A DNA stretch of 64,000 bases from an uncultured Bacteroidales bacterium (GTDB lineage Bacteria; Bacteroidota; Bacteroidia; Bacteroidales; Paludibacteraceae), in assembly GCA_946186915.1 (NCBI GenBank), contig CAMHOY010000010.1:1-64000 (forward strand), read 5' to 3'. Both the position numbers and the translations under genes were made by a program. The notes under the pieces are model-generated. The model ran no database searches. It saw only the letters and a list, made by a program, of their open reading frames with translations, and was not told the origin of the DNA. Shown here piece after piece: positions 1 through 7,907 of this stretch. Each line of letters opens with the position of its first letter. The stretch's first letter is position 1.

Positions 1-16
1 TTTTAAGCATAAAATA

Positions 17-46
17 CCCCAAAAGTTTTTTGTTCAACTTTTGGGG
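17..46 (-). terminator. Rho-independent terminator-like hairpin
   Basis: A perfect 11-bp inverted repeat (CCCCAAAAGTT, 17-27; AACTTTTGGGG, 36-46) with an 8-nt loop lies just beyond the stop of the minus-strand gene ending at 106. On the minus strand it is followed by an AT-rich stretch, which fits termination of the small-protein pair. Confidence 0.6.
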
Positions 47-72
47 TTCATTACAGAAGGGTGCCCTTCCTC

Positions 73-111
73 ACTAATGCACTAATTCACTAATTCATTA
101 ATTCATTAGTT
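73..111. repeat. Short tandem array, period 8 (ACTAATTC-like)
   Basis: About five degenerate units of ACTAATTC / ATTAATTC. The array runs into the last codons of the neighbouring small gene. It belongs to the class of short-period arrays seen in many gaps of this window. Confidence 0.7.
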
Positions 112-489
112 GCCGTGCTCGGCATCGTACTCGTCTCCGCAGACTTTCCAGAGGTACTTCGTCAGGGTCTTGCAACCGCCGGCGGTGTCGCGTTGCGCGA
201 GGAACGCGGCGTTGTCCTGGTTGATCTGCATGAGGTCTTTGCGACGCAGTGCCACTGCCTTGCTTACCGCATTGAAGCGTGCCCGGATGAGCAACTCCTT
301 TGCCGACGGGTCGGTCTTACGTTTCCGCTTCTTGCGAAGATAGATTCGCGTACACTGGTCGTTGGAGGTCGGAGCCACACGATGGGTTCCGAGAAGCATC
401 TTGTCGCACGAATGCTGACCGCTTTTACTGGGCTTAGCCAGTGCGCCTGATACACTATCGATACCGGCGCTCCATTCTACATGTGCCAT
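106..489 (-). CDS. Small protein, paralogue A of a three-member family
   Basis: A 127-residue protein of unknown function. It begins with an N-terminal motif GIDSVSGALAK and has a lysine/arginine-rich middle (RIYLRKKRKRKT) followed by a helical half (SAKELLIRARFNAVSKAV) and a KTLTKYLW tail. The same order of motifs (IDS-xx-GK near the N terminus, a Ser-rich helix start in the middle, KTL or TLRGF near the C terminus) occurs in the proteins at 496-828 and 7276-7656, so I treat them as paralogues. It starts 6 nt after the stop of the upstream paralogue and is very likely co-transcribed with it. Similar short proteins are, from memory, common in Bacteroidales and unassigned. There is no signal peptide or membrane segment. 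Confidence 0.7.
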   Translation of the reverse strand: MAHVEWSAGIDSVSGALAKPSKSGQHSCDKMLLGTHRVAPTSNDQCTRIYLRKKRKRKTDPSAKELLIRARFNAVSKAVALRRKDLMQINQDNAAFLAQRDTAGGCKTLTKYLWKVCGDEYDAEHGN

Positions 490-495
490 AACTCA

Positions 496-828
496 TTAAG
501 GATTTTCAGGGGTTAATGACTGTTTGTAGAATTTGCGGAAGGCATAGCCTTGAAGTGTTTTGCACTTGCGTTGCTTCTGCCACTCTGCCGTAAGCGCAGC
601 TTTTTGCTCGGCATCTGCCAAAGCAGTTTTTACCTGTGCATAAATCGTTTTGAACTTTTCTTGCACGGTCTGCTGCGCCGCAGAAGGCGGTTCGTTAGTA
701 ACAGGATGCTTGAGACGAACACCGATTGTACGTTCATCAAACTTACGAACTTTTGTGTACACCTTATCTGTTTTAGCGTACTTACCCTTCATCGAATCGA
801 TGTGGGTCATTGGCTCTATCTTAGCCAT
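496..828 (-). CDS. Small protein, paralogue B of a three-member family
   Basis: A 110-residue basic protein with no recognised function. It opens MAKIEPMTHIDSMKGKYAK, matching the opening of the other two family members, then VRLKHPVTNEPPSAAQQ and a charged helical segment, and ends with CKTLQGYAFRKFYKQ. It is first in a two-gene minus-strand unit, with paralogue A starting 6 nt downstream. A -7 promoter box lies about 175 nt upstream, so the mRNA would have a long leader. It looks cytosolic. The position beside a restriction-modification pair suggests an accessory role, but the sequence does not show one. Confidence 0.7.
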   Translation of the reverse strand: MAKIEPMTHIDSMKGKYAKTDKVYTKVRKFDERTIGVRLKHPVTNEPPSAAQQTVQEKFKTIYAQVKTALADAEQKAALTAEWQKQRKCKTLQGYAFRKFYKQSLTPENP

Positions 829-1132
829 AATATCCTACGATTGACCTATACATCGCGAGGTTTTTAAATTTTCAAATAATACCAATACAATATTATTTAT
901 GCGCGCATGTCTCACGGATTATCCCTTTTTCCGAACGGCTGACTGAGGATAAAACGAAAAGCGCCGGCCGTTCAGATTATCTTTTCTATCCGAAAGACGG
1001 TGCAAAGGTAGTGGTTTTGTTCCGAGGGGAAAAACTCTTAAAAGGCACATAGGTGAATTTGTCACCCATGTGCCTAATTGCGTATCATTTCTCCCTAAGG
1101 AAAAAATCAGGGATTATACGTAGATTTTAAAA
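829..1132. other. Intergenic region holding the leader and promoter of the small-protein pair
   Basis: No gene is seen in this 304-nt stretch. It holds the minus-strand -7 box at 1003-1010 and, in the transcribed leader, an inverted repeat GAACGGC (933-939) / GCCGTTC (967-973). The part nearest the start codon is AT-rich. Confidence 0.5.
1003..1010 (-). promoter_or_regulatory. Bacteroidetes -7 box (TACCTTTG)
   Basis: TACCTTTG on the minus strand matches TAnnTTTG. At the expected -33 position there is only TTTT, so this is a weaker match than the others. It would drive the gene at 496-828 and then 106-489. Confidence 0.55.
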
Positions 1133-2089
1133 TTAGTTTGAGAAAGAATTATTTTGAAATTTTTCGCAAACGTCACCCCATATATCCGGGTACTTTTCCT
1201 TGTGCTTTAGTATTTCGCCCATCCGATTAGAGAAAGTTTTCCCTACCACACTGAACGATAGATGGCATGTGCCCTTGAGGAAAGTATAATACGCCGTAGG
1301 AAGAGGTTTGTCGCTAACGAGTCCCAGATCCTGCCAACGCCAATAAATAGAGGCCAGGTATTTGTTGAGCGTGCTATCTTTCTCACAATTAATCAAATGT
1401 GAGGATAAGTTATGAGATTTGAGAAAAGCAATAACTTTATCTTTTTGCTCCATCTCTATCTCCGGCGAGTTAAAAAGAGGCAGTGCCGGTCTACCTGCAT
1501 TTTTAATACGAGGTGACGTGTCCTGAGTTAATATACGTATCTGCTCTTCGAGCTTCTTAACCTGTTGCTCGAGTTCCGTAATACGTTTTTTTAGTTGCTC
1601 ATTTTCTGCAGATGGAGATAGTTCCTCTTGTTTTTGCGCTGTTGCGGCAAGCATTTCCGCTTTTATTTTCTGCTGTTCTTTGTAATAGTCATCAATAAAC
1701 TGTGCAGCATTAACCATCTCGGATAAAACCGCTTTATTCGGTTGCAGAGAAAGCATCCGAGGTAGCACTATATTTCTCCAGAAGTTATCATTGTACAGCG
1801 CATAGTATGCAATTACATACATCCTCCCCCATATAACAAAACTATCGGGAATAAGCGGAGTAACGCAGGAGTCAGTCGTTTTTGAGTTATGGATTTTAAT
1901 TGTGCCAAAAGTTTCTATGAGCGTTTCATAGAAAGTATCCGGCGAAGCTGATAAAAGAGTTTCCAGATGCGGAATAGATATCTTCCCTCCCTTGTCTGCG
2001 ACGACAGCAGATCTATACATGTATTGAGTGTGTCTAAACGCGATTTCGTTTAGAAGTTTAAAACTTATGGCAGGTAGATGGTTCTCCAT
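1133..2089 (-). CDS. Hypothetical coiled-coil protein
   Basis: A 318-residue protein that I do not recognise. The N-terminal ~110 residues are globular, residues ~115-190 are strongly coiled-coil (runs of Q, E, K and L, for example LKKRITELEQQVKKLEEQI), and a C-terminal ~100-residue domain follows after a proline-rich break. The frame is open further upstream to a TTG at 2170, but a promoter -7 box at 2140-2147 lies inside that extension, so I start at the ATG at 2089, about 45 nt from the predicted transcript start. It has its own promoter and lies downstream of res on the same strand. There is no signal peptide. A role with the adjacent restriction-modification genes is possible from position only. 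Confidence 0.7.
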   Translation of the reverse strand: MENHLPAISFKLLNEIAFRHTQYMYRSAVVADKGGKISIPHLETLLSASPDTFYETLIETFGTIKIHNSKTTDSCVTPLIPDSFVIWGRMYVIAYYALYNDNFWRNIVLPRMLSLQPNKAVLSEMVNAAQFIDDYYKEQQKIKAEMLAATAQKQEELSPSAENEQLKKRITELEQQVKKLEEQIRILTQDTSPRIKNAGRPALPLFNSPEIEMEQKDKVIAFLKSHNLSSHLINCEKDSTLNKYLASIYWRWQDLGLVSDKPLPTAYYTFLKGTCHLSFSVVGKTFSNRMGEILKHKEKYPDIWGDVCEKFQNNSFSN

Positions 2090-2139
2090 ATTGTGACATA
2101 TTATATTCAGGTACCGGATGTTGTTTTCTTTTGCGAGTG

Positions 2140-2171
2140 CAAAGGTACTAAAAATAATTGAGACAACCAAA
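2140..2171 (-). promoter_or_regulatory. Promoter for the coiled-coil gene
   Basis: On the minus strand there is a -33 TTTG (2168-2171), 20 nt, then a -7 TACCTTTG (2140-2147). It fixes the start of the gene below at 2089 rather than at the upstream TTG. Confidence 0.8.
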
Positions 2172-2228
2172 TATTACGCTAAAATAACGCAAATTTTGGA
2201 ATTCTTCGGAAGTTCACCGCAGTATACA

Positions 2229-2334
2229 CCGCACATAAATGTGCGGGCATAAGAAGAAAGGACTGGCAGAACCGATGTCCAAATTTAATTTGGACGCAAC
2301 AAACAAAACTTTTTAGCGACGTTTGCCAAACGTC
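2229..2334 (-). terminator. Cluster of three palindromes downstream of res
   Basis: Three separate inverted repeats lie between the res stop and the next promoter: 2229-2246 (CCGCACA/TGTGCGG), 2277-2295 (GTCCAAAT/ATTTGGAC) and 2318-2334 (GACGTTTG/CAAACGTC). The last is closest to the res stop and is followed on the minus strand by an A run and then TTTTG, so it is a plausible terminator. The role of the other two is unknown. Confidence 0.5.
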
Positions 2335-2349
2335 TGGAATAAAGAAGAT

Positions 2350-5115
2350 TTATTTGAATAAATCCGGGAAGTTCTTCCAGATGGACTTGTTAGCGGCATA
2401 GTTGGTGTAGTTTTGCTCATCATTATACAGCCACAGACCTTCCTGCTGGATCACAATGCCGCCGACATAAATATAGCGTTTTTGCTTATTGGCATTGAGG
2501 CTTGCTATTTTGGCGGCAAGCGATTCGGCTTTGTCTTTTACCTCTGATTCATTCGCCGTGAAGCCACCTTTGGTGTCAAAGATACCGAGCTTATCCTGCC
2601 CGCGGAACTTGATAATCCAATCGGGATAGAAAATACGCACTTTGTTGGTGGCATGATCCGTATAACGAATACCTAATGCGTCTTTTCCTGTTCCGTTCTT
2701 AAACCACCATTCGATGCTCGTCGGATTACTTTCCAAGAACTGAATAAACTTCACCTCGTTCTCCCGTCCTGCGTAGTTCTCTAACAGACGGAAAGGCTTT
2801 ACTATGCTTAATGCAGCCGGTTGGAACTCTTTCATGTCCTCGGTATATGCGTACTGAGATTTGATGGTAAATACTTCCGCTTCTTGCTCGGCTATGCGCT
2901 CCATTTTGCGTTTCATCGCTTCGTCGCGCTGTGGGATATATTCACGTAAGGCTTGCGCAATCACACGTTTGAAGACACTATTCTCCTTGCGGTCTGTATC
3001 TTTGAGGAACACCTTGTATTGGCTGATATAAGAGTAGCCCGGCAAGCCGATGGAGAACCACTGCCGCAAAGCCTCTTTGAGAGGAGCCCATGAACGGGCA
3101 ATGTTGCCTAATTTGGTATCATCTTCCGTCTGTTCCTGCAAAATCTCATAGCAGCGATAACTGAAGAGTTTCTCCACATCATTGTTAGAAACCTCCACCA
3201 TCACATCGCGTCCGTATTCATTGTTGACATCCTCGTCGTAATTACGGAAATGCGCGTCCGCCATAACGCTTCGCTCGTATCGCTCATCGGGGTCTATTCC
3301 TTTGGATTTGAGCATCTGACGCTGCTCATCCAGCGACGTAATCTTATCTTCTCCGGAACCAAAATAGCGGTTAAATGTTCCTATAAACGAAGATTGAAAA
3401 TCACTCGCACGTCCCACATCGCCGTAATCACCACGCGATTGAAAATCGGATTTGAGAATAGGATCGACCACTAAATCCTGATCGCGTACACCGGCTACTC
3501 CGGCTGTCATTTGCGCTACTTGACGGATGATGGCCTGCATCGCAACTTCTTTCTGCTCTTGGTGTTCTTCGGCGGCAAACAACGATGGCACAACCGCTTC
3601 CACAGTATGCTGTAAGTTTTGTTTTTCTGCCTCTATCCGTTCTACACGCTTGTGATAATCGTGCTCGGTATTGCGGATCTCTTGTATCTTTTGCGCGGTC
3701 TCTTGTGCTTTTTGAATGACCTGCGGCATCACTTGCGTCACTTGTTTGGACACCTCATTGGGGTTTGCCGAGGGAATGGTGTTAAACAGCGTACGCGCTA
3801 CCTCTGTTCCAAAGTGCTCCAAAGCGGCGGAAGTCTGCTGCTCTACGCTCAGTTTGGAAATGGCAGTTTTAGGTCTGTTCTCTGTACTGTCTTTGGGGTT
3901 TTGCACCTCATTTCGGCGGTAGTTGGTGTAGAGATAACCTGTTTTGAGAGCCGGATGTCCGCTCAAGTCTGCTCCGGGAACCGCCATGCGCAGAATACGT
4001 CCGAGTGTCTGCGTGCGGAACGTATCGGACTTGACTTCGCGGTACATGACCAAAATATGTGCACGCGGACAATCCCACCCTGTTCCGGCAGCGTATTTGA
4101 AGAGCATGTACTCGACAGGATTATTGCCGTCGGAGATAAACTCAATATTCTCTTTCTTGTTATCAAACCATTTGGCGATGTGATTTGCCGGAACACCTTT
4201 CTTGAGCAGATAATCGGTTACTATCTCCTCTTTGCGTTTGACGCCTAAGTCTTTGGTTTTCTTGTCATCGTCGGGCAACTGAATCAACACCAAAGGATTG
4301 ATGTCTTTTCCCACACGTTCCCATTCGGCTTTCAGTTCCGCGCGTTTCTCCATCGCCAAATCGAGCAGCAGATAATCATGATCGATGTTCTCAAACACAT
4401 TCAGATCCTCCTCGGTCTGCGAGATGATTTCTTCTTTGATCAAGCCCGCAGCCACCACATCTTGCCGCTCCACTTCTACAAATCCTGCGCGGTTGCGTCG
4501 TACATCGCTAATCGATGGTTCGGAAGTCGGAGTAGCCGACACTTTGAGAATAATCTTCGGGTTCAACGGCTCAATAACAGTCTTGATAGCAAGGTCGGTC
4601 ACGTTCTTGTGGCTCTCGTCAATAATCATCACAATCTGCCGTCCTTCCTTGTGAGTGTTCTCTACGATGTCTTCAAAATAGAAACCTGCTTCTTTGAGCA
4701 AGCGTTCATCTTCCGGACGACGAAGAACACGTTTGTCGGCTTTCTCGGTAGATAGTTTCTGCCAGTTCAAGAACAAAATGTCATTCCGTTTGAGCACACC
4801 TTGGTTGAAATCCTGTACGGTCAGTAACCGGTTGCCGATATTCGGATGAAAATACTCGAAGAACTTCTCCTTGCTCTGCATCGCCAAATCGTCTGAGAAC
4901 GTAATCCACACGTACGCAACATCCTCATTCCAATCGGGTTGCGTGTGCAAGCCGTTGATGAAATTAGACACCATAAAGGTCTTGCCGCTTCCGGTCGGAG
5001 ACTTAAACACGATCTCATGTTTGAAGTCATTATTCGCGTACCAATTTGCCTTGAACTGTGCCGTTAAATCATCTACTGCGTTCTGCTGAAACGCAAGCAT
5101 ATTAAATTGAGCCAT
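2350..5115 (-). CDS. res: Type III restriction enzyme, Res subunit
   Basis: A 921-residue superfamily 2 helicase-nuclease. Walker A is TGSGKT (residues 41-46), the DEAH-type box is IDESHKN, and motif III is SATPT. The C terminus has the PD-(D/E)XK-type nuclease signature of type III Res proteins, PD at 831-832 and DTK at 847-849. Res acts with Mod, cleaving DNA after ATP-dependent communication between two inversely oriented unmethylated sites. It starts 6 nt after the mod stop, so the two are one operon. Its length is at or a little under the usual 900-1000 residues. No frameshift is seen and all helicase and nuclease motifs are present, so it should be active. Confidence 0.93.
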   Translation of the reverse strand: MAQFNMLAFQQNAVDDLTAQFKANWYANNDFKHEIVFKSPTGSGKTFMVSNFINGLHTQPDWNEDVAYVWITFSDDLAMQSKEKFFEYFHPNIGNRLLTVQDFNQGVLKRNDILFLNWQKLSTEKADKRVLRRPEDERLLKEAGFYFEDIVENTHKEGRQIVMIIDESHKNVTDLAIKTVIEPLNPKIILKVSATPTSEPSISDVRRNRAGFVEVERQDVVAAGLIKEEIISQTEEDLNVFENIDHDYLLLDLAMEKRAELKAEWERVGKDINPLVLIQLPDDDKKTKDLGVKRKEEIVTDYLLKKGVPANHIAKWFDNKKENIEFISDGNNPVEYMLFKYAAGTGWDCPRAHILVMYREVKSDTFRTQTLGRILRMAVPGADLSGHPALKTGYLYTNYRRNEVQNPKDSTENRPKTAISKLSVEQQTSAALEHFGTEVARTLFNTIPSANPNEVSKQVTQVMPQVIQKAQETAQKIQEIRNTEHDYHKRVERIEAEKQNLQHTVEAVVPSLFAAEEHQEQKEVAMQAIIRQVAQMTAGVAGVRDQDLVVDPILKSDFQSRGDYGDVGRASDFQSSFIGTFNRYFGSGEDKITSLDEQRQMLKSKGIDPDERYERSVMADAHFRNYDEDVNNEYGRDVMVEVSNNDVEKLFSYRCYEILQEQTEDDTKLGNIARSWAPLKEALRQWFSIGLPGYSYISQYKVFLKDTDRKENSVFKRVIAQALREYIPQRDEAMKRKMERIAEQEAEVFTIKSQYAYTEDMKEFQPAALSIVKPFRLLENYAGRENEVKFIQFLESNPTSIEWWFKNGTGKDALGIRYTDHATNKVRIFYPDWIIKFRGQDKLGIFDTKGGFTANESEVKDKAESLAAKIASLNANKQKRYIYVGGIVIQQEGLWLYNDEQNYTNYAANKSIWKNFPDLFK

Positions 5116-5121
5116 AACGTA

Positions 5122-6861
5122 TTATAGTTGGTGGATGTTCTGATAAATCTCTAAAATCGGTTGCGGAATAGGTTTGATGGTAATACCCGAAAGGTCATCA
5201 AACTCATTCTCAAAAACAGAAGGATCGCCCCATGTGAAGACATAGACCGCGATTCGAGTTAACGGGTTAGCCGCCTGTATCTGCTCTATCTCGCGGCGGA
5301 AATCCGCAAATTGCAGGAGGTTGCCGGAGAAATAGACCGCAGTATAACCAAAATCATTTGTCGGCTTGTCACCCTTGCGAAGTTGGAAAATCTGATACGA
5401 CTTAGCAGTTTTTATCTCCTCTAAGGTATTCTCGCCCAAAGCCAATAGACAACCGGCTTTCTGCGTCAGAGCTACTTTGTCCGCGTCGGTAATGTCGGTT
5501 ATCTTATGCTCGCCTACAAAAGCCGTGCGGTAGTATTTCATGGAGTTGCCAAGACCTGCAACCGCTTCTCCTTTTGCGTTGGTGTAGCCCTGCATCACAC
5601 GTTTGTTGCGTTCGTAGGTAACTGCTTCGCAGATATTATTTTCGTTCTGTTGTATCAAGATACATTGCCGATGTCCACTATCTTCCTCATTCAACTGCAT
5701 CGTCGCGTGCATCGTGGTTCCACTTCCGGCAAAGAAATCAAGGATGGTGGAAGATTTTTGCGAAGAAATCTGAATAATTCTTTGTAATAGAGAAACCGGT
5801 TTCGGCGTTTCGAAAGGTAAATGTCTGTCAAAAAAAATCTGTTTTAATTCTTGTTTTGCACTTTGATTATGTCCAACTTCATTATACATCCAAATAGATA
5901 ATGGAACTATTCCTTGTTGAACTTCTGATAAAAATGTTTTGTATCTAGGCATATTATTACCTGTTTTGCCAAACCAAATTCTATTATCAGCTATCAATTC
6001 TTGCATCCTTTCTTTTGATGTCATCCAACAACGACCATTACTTGGTGAAACAATTTTCCCAGATGGAGTTGTTATTGGATAATCATAATCTTTCGAGTAG
6101 GTTTTAACTGCCAAATCGGTTGAAGCCCAAGGTCCTCTTGGGTCATTATCTGGATTTGAATACCGAGAATTTGTATTATCATTTCGATCTAATAAATTGG
6201 GATGCCAATTCTCTTTTTTTCTTGCAATACAAATAATAAAATCATGATTGTCAGAAAACCATTTTGAATCGTTTTGCGGACTAAACTTCTTTTGCCATAT
6301 CAAATTAGCCACAAAATTCTCTTCTCCAAACACTTGATCGCAGAGTAGTTTGAGGTTCGCTTGCTCGTTGTCATCTATAGAAATAAAGATAACTCCTCTT
6401 TCGGAGAGTAAGTTTTTCGCGAGTTCAAGCCGTTTATGCATGAATGAAAGCCAGTAACTATGCCGCAAAGGGTGATCTGTTGGAACCGTTGTACCATCGG
6501 GAAATTTGTCGAGTACACGCTTATCCTTATACACAAAACCATCCGAACCGGTGTTGTACGGCGGATCGATATAGATGACATCAATTTTTCCCTTATGGGT
6601 ATAGTTGAGACATGTGAGGGCGTGAAAATTATCACCCTCAATCAGAATATGTGTGGGCTTGCCATCATCATTCGAGATTGCTTTACCGGGAACCTCTTCC
6701 AATATAGGAACAGCATTCTCGGCTTCCGCCTCAAATGCTTCAGGTACATCCATCCAACGCAAACCATATTGCGTCTCGCTGTTCTTCTTGATTTCCGTTT
6801 GGAGTCGCGCAATTTGCTTCTCCAACTCGTGAATCCGCCGCAAGTACTCTTGCTCTATCAT
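5122..6861 (-). CDS. mod: Type III DNA-methyltransferase, Mod subunit
   Basis: A 579-residue N6-adenine methyltransferase of the beta class: a coiled-coil N terminus (residues ~5-27), motif IV DPPYNTG (99-105), a target-recognition region, then motif I FAGSG (377-381), followed by a C-terminal helper domain. It sets the recognition site of the Mod-Res pair. The DNA for residues ~187-353 (about 5800-6300) is visibly more AT-rich than both flanks, as expected for a swapped target-recognition domain, and contains an A8 tract at 5830-5837. No Shine-Dalgarno is present; instead a 9-bp hairpin ends 1-2 nt before the ATG. It is transcribed from a promoter almost 300 nt upstream. Confidence 0.93.
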   Translation of the reverse strand: MIEQEYLRRIHELEKQIARLQTEIKKNSETQYGLRWMDVPEAFEAEAENAVPILEEVPGKAISNDDGKPTHILIEGDNFHALTCLNYTHKGKIDVIYIDPPYNTGSDGFVYKDKRVLDKFPDGTTVPTDHPLRHSYWLSFMHKRLELAKNLLSERGVIFISIDDNEQANLKLLCDQVFGEENFVANLIWQKKFSPQNDSKWFSDNHDFIICIARKKENWHPNLLDRNDNTNSRYSNPDNDPRGPWASTDLAVKTYSKDYDYPITTPSGKIVSPSNGRCWMTSKERMQELIADNRIWFGKTGNNMPRYKTFLSEVQQGIVPLSIWMYNEVGHNQSAKQELKQIFFDRHLPFETPKPVSLLQRIIQISSQKSSTILDFFAGSGTTMHATMQLNEEDSGHRQCILIQQNENNICEAVTYERNKRVMQGYTNAKGEAVAGLGNSMKYYRTAFVGEHKITDITDADKVALTQKAGCLLALGENTLEEIKTAKSYQIFQLRKGDKPTNDFGYTAVYFSGNLLQFADFRREIEQIQAANPLTRIAVYVFTWGDPSVFENEFDDLSGITIKPIPQPILEIYQNIHQL

Positions 6862-7158
6862 ATAAGTAGCGCTTGTTATGGTTCGCTACTTATTACGACA
6901 TACAAGAATCGGCAAATACCGGACAAAAGAAAAGTGGGCTTCCCTTAAGATTCCGAGGTATTTGCCGACACCTGTATCACATAAGTTCCACCCACGTAAA
7001 ACGTAGGCGCTCGAAACTTATTCGTATGATACATTCTTCTAATCGGCAAATTTTCGGAATATCTCGAATAAATAGCAAACGCTAATTAATATTTTTCATT
7101 TGGCGCACGTTTGCGCCTGTCACCCCATTTAACGTCTAAGGTCTGACGGTATCGGCTG
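6862..7158 (-). promoter_or_regulatory. Long structured leader of mod
   Basis: About 290 nt of untranslated leader between the mod promoter and its ATG. Visible inverted repeats are 6863-6871/6884-6892 (TAAGTAGCG/CGCTACTTA, 9 bp, covering the ribosome-binding position), 6909-6920/6957-6968 (TCGGCAAATACC/GGTATTTGCCGA, 12 bp, 36-nt loop), 7018-7024/7065-7071 (7 bp) and 7102-7107/7112-7117 (GGCGCA/TGCGCC). The sequence AATCGGCAAA occurs twice (6907 and 7041). No gene is seen. A regulatory RNA or protein-binding leader is my inference. The remaining 7191-7275 holds nothing recognisable. Confidence 0.5.
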
Positions 7159-7190
7159 CAAAGGTAGTACTTTTTTTTGAGATACGCAAA
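7159..7190 (-). promoter_or_regulatory. Promoter for mod-res
   Basis: Minus-strand -33 TTTG (7187-7190), 20 nt, -7 TACCTTTG (7159-7166), with a T/A tract in the spacer. It is the only good match between mod and the gene at 7276. Confidence 0.8.
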
Positions 7191-7275
7191 TATATTTGAA
7201 AAAAAATAGGCCTGTTTAAGCCGGAATAGGCATGTTTAGGCAGGGGTAGACAGGGGATGGGCCGAAGCGGGATTT

Positions 7276-7656
7276 TTATTGTTGTGCTCTGATTTGGACG
7301 GAAAGGGATGCAATGATGAAGCCCCGGAGGGTGAGGTAGTACTTGTCCGTGTTGGTGCCGATGAATTGGAGGTTGGCTTTCGCGGGGTTGCGTTGGGCGA
7401 GTTTATTGTACTGCACATACCGTTCTTTCCAATAAGCGAGCCGTTCCGTATCGGACATCTCGGTCTCGCATTGCTTAACCGCTTCCGAGAAGGCGTGGAT
7501 AACGGGTTTGCGATTCTCGGAAATAGGTCCCGTATAAGGATGGCGGTAAGCATACGCTTCCGTACGTCCGTAGCGGGTACGCATCACGATACGTTCGTTA
7601 GATGAGAGTTTGCCCGATATCTCATCAAAAGGGGTCGCCAGTTCTAACTTTGCCAT
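7276..7656 (-). CDS. Small protein, paralogue C of a three-member family
   Basis: A 126-residue protein of unknown function related to the pair at 106-828: MAKLELATPFDEISGKLSS at the N terminus, RHPYTGP then a helical stretch with DTERLAYWKER, and LTLRGFIIASL near the end. With the other two copies it brackets the restriction-modification genes. It has its own promoter, and its leader carries five 11-bp tandem repeats. No membrane or signal segment is present. From memory this type of short protein with a TLRGF-like tail is frequent in Bacteroidales genomes without an assigned role. Confidence 0.75.
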   Translation of the reverse strand: MAKLELATPFDEISGKLSSNERIVMRTRYGRTEAYAYRHPYTGPISENRKPVIHAFSEAVKQCETEMSDTERLAYWKERYVQYNKLAQRNPAKANLQFIGTNTDKYYLTLRGFIIASLSVQIRAQQ

Positions 7657-7671
7657 ACTGCTGTTATCTTA

Positions 7672-7726
7672 ATAGTTCGTATATAATTCGTCAATAATTC
7701 GTGTATAGTTCGTGTATAGTTCGTGT
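7672..7726. repeat. Five 11-bp tandem repeats (ATARTTCGTRT)
   Basis: Units start at 7672, 7683, 7694, 7705 and 7716; the last two are identical (ATAGTTCGTGT) and the others differ at one to three positions. They occupy the untranslated leader of the gene at 7276-7656, between its promoter and its ATG. Confidence 0.9.
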
Positions 7727-7747
7727 TTTGAAGCATGAAAGACGCTG

Positions 7748-7779
7748 CAAAGGTACAACAAAAAAATGACATACGCAAA
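7748..7779 (-). promoter_or_regulatory. Promoter for small protein C
   Basis: Minus-strand -33 TTTG (7776-7779), 20 nt, -7 TACCTTTG (7748-7755). The -33 box falls in the left arm of the terminator hairpin of the upstream gene. Confidence 0.8.
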
Positions 7780-7806
7780 AAAAACGCGCCGGGACGCGTT
7801 TTTTTA
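7777..7806. terminator. Bidirectional terminator hairpin
   Basis: A-rich arm ending ACGCG (to 7788), 6-nt loop CCGGGA, and CGCG followed by a T run (7795-7806). It terminates the lipoprotein gene on the minus strand and overlaps the next promoter. Confidence 0.8.
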
Positions 7807-7808
7807 TT

Positions 7809-7907
7809 GCCTTCGGCAGTTTATATCGCTGCGCGATGTGTATAAGGCTTATTGGAGCTTTGCTCCGTTTATGAGGTGTATTGGAACTACGCTTGCGTTA
7901 TAGTTCC
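7809..7907. repeat. Row of four small stem-loops
   Basis: Four hairpins follow one another: GCC-TTC-GGC (7809-7817), ATCGC-TGC-GCGAT (7825-7837), GGAGC-TTT-GCTCC (7854-7866) and GGAACTA-N11-TAGTTCC (7883-7907). Stems differ in sequence but the linkers are alike (TTAT/GTTTAT/GTGTAT). They lie in the 3' untranslated part of the lipoprotein gene, and the last overlaps its stop codon. Confidence 0.6.

Noticed and set aside
2090..2170. An N-terminal extension of the coiled-coil gene to 2170
   Set aside because: It would start at TTG and would contain the promoter -7 box at 2140-2147.
2229..2334. The three palindromes after res as a CRISPR-like or attachment-site array
   Set aside because: The palindromes differ in sequence, there are no spacers of even length, and no integrase is near; terminator or protein-site explanations are simpler.
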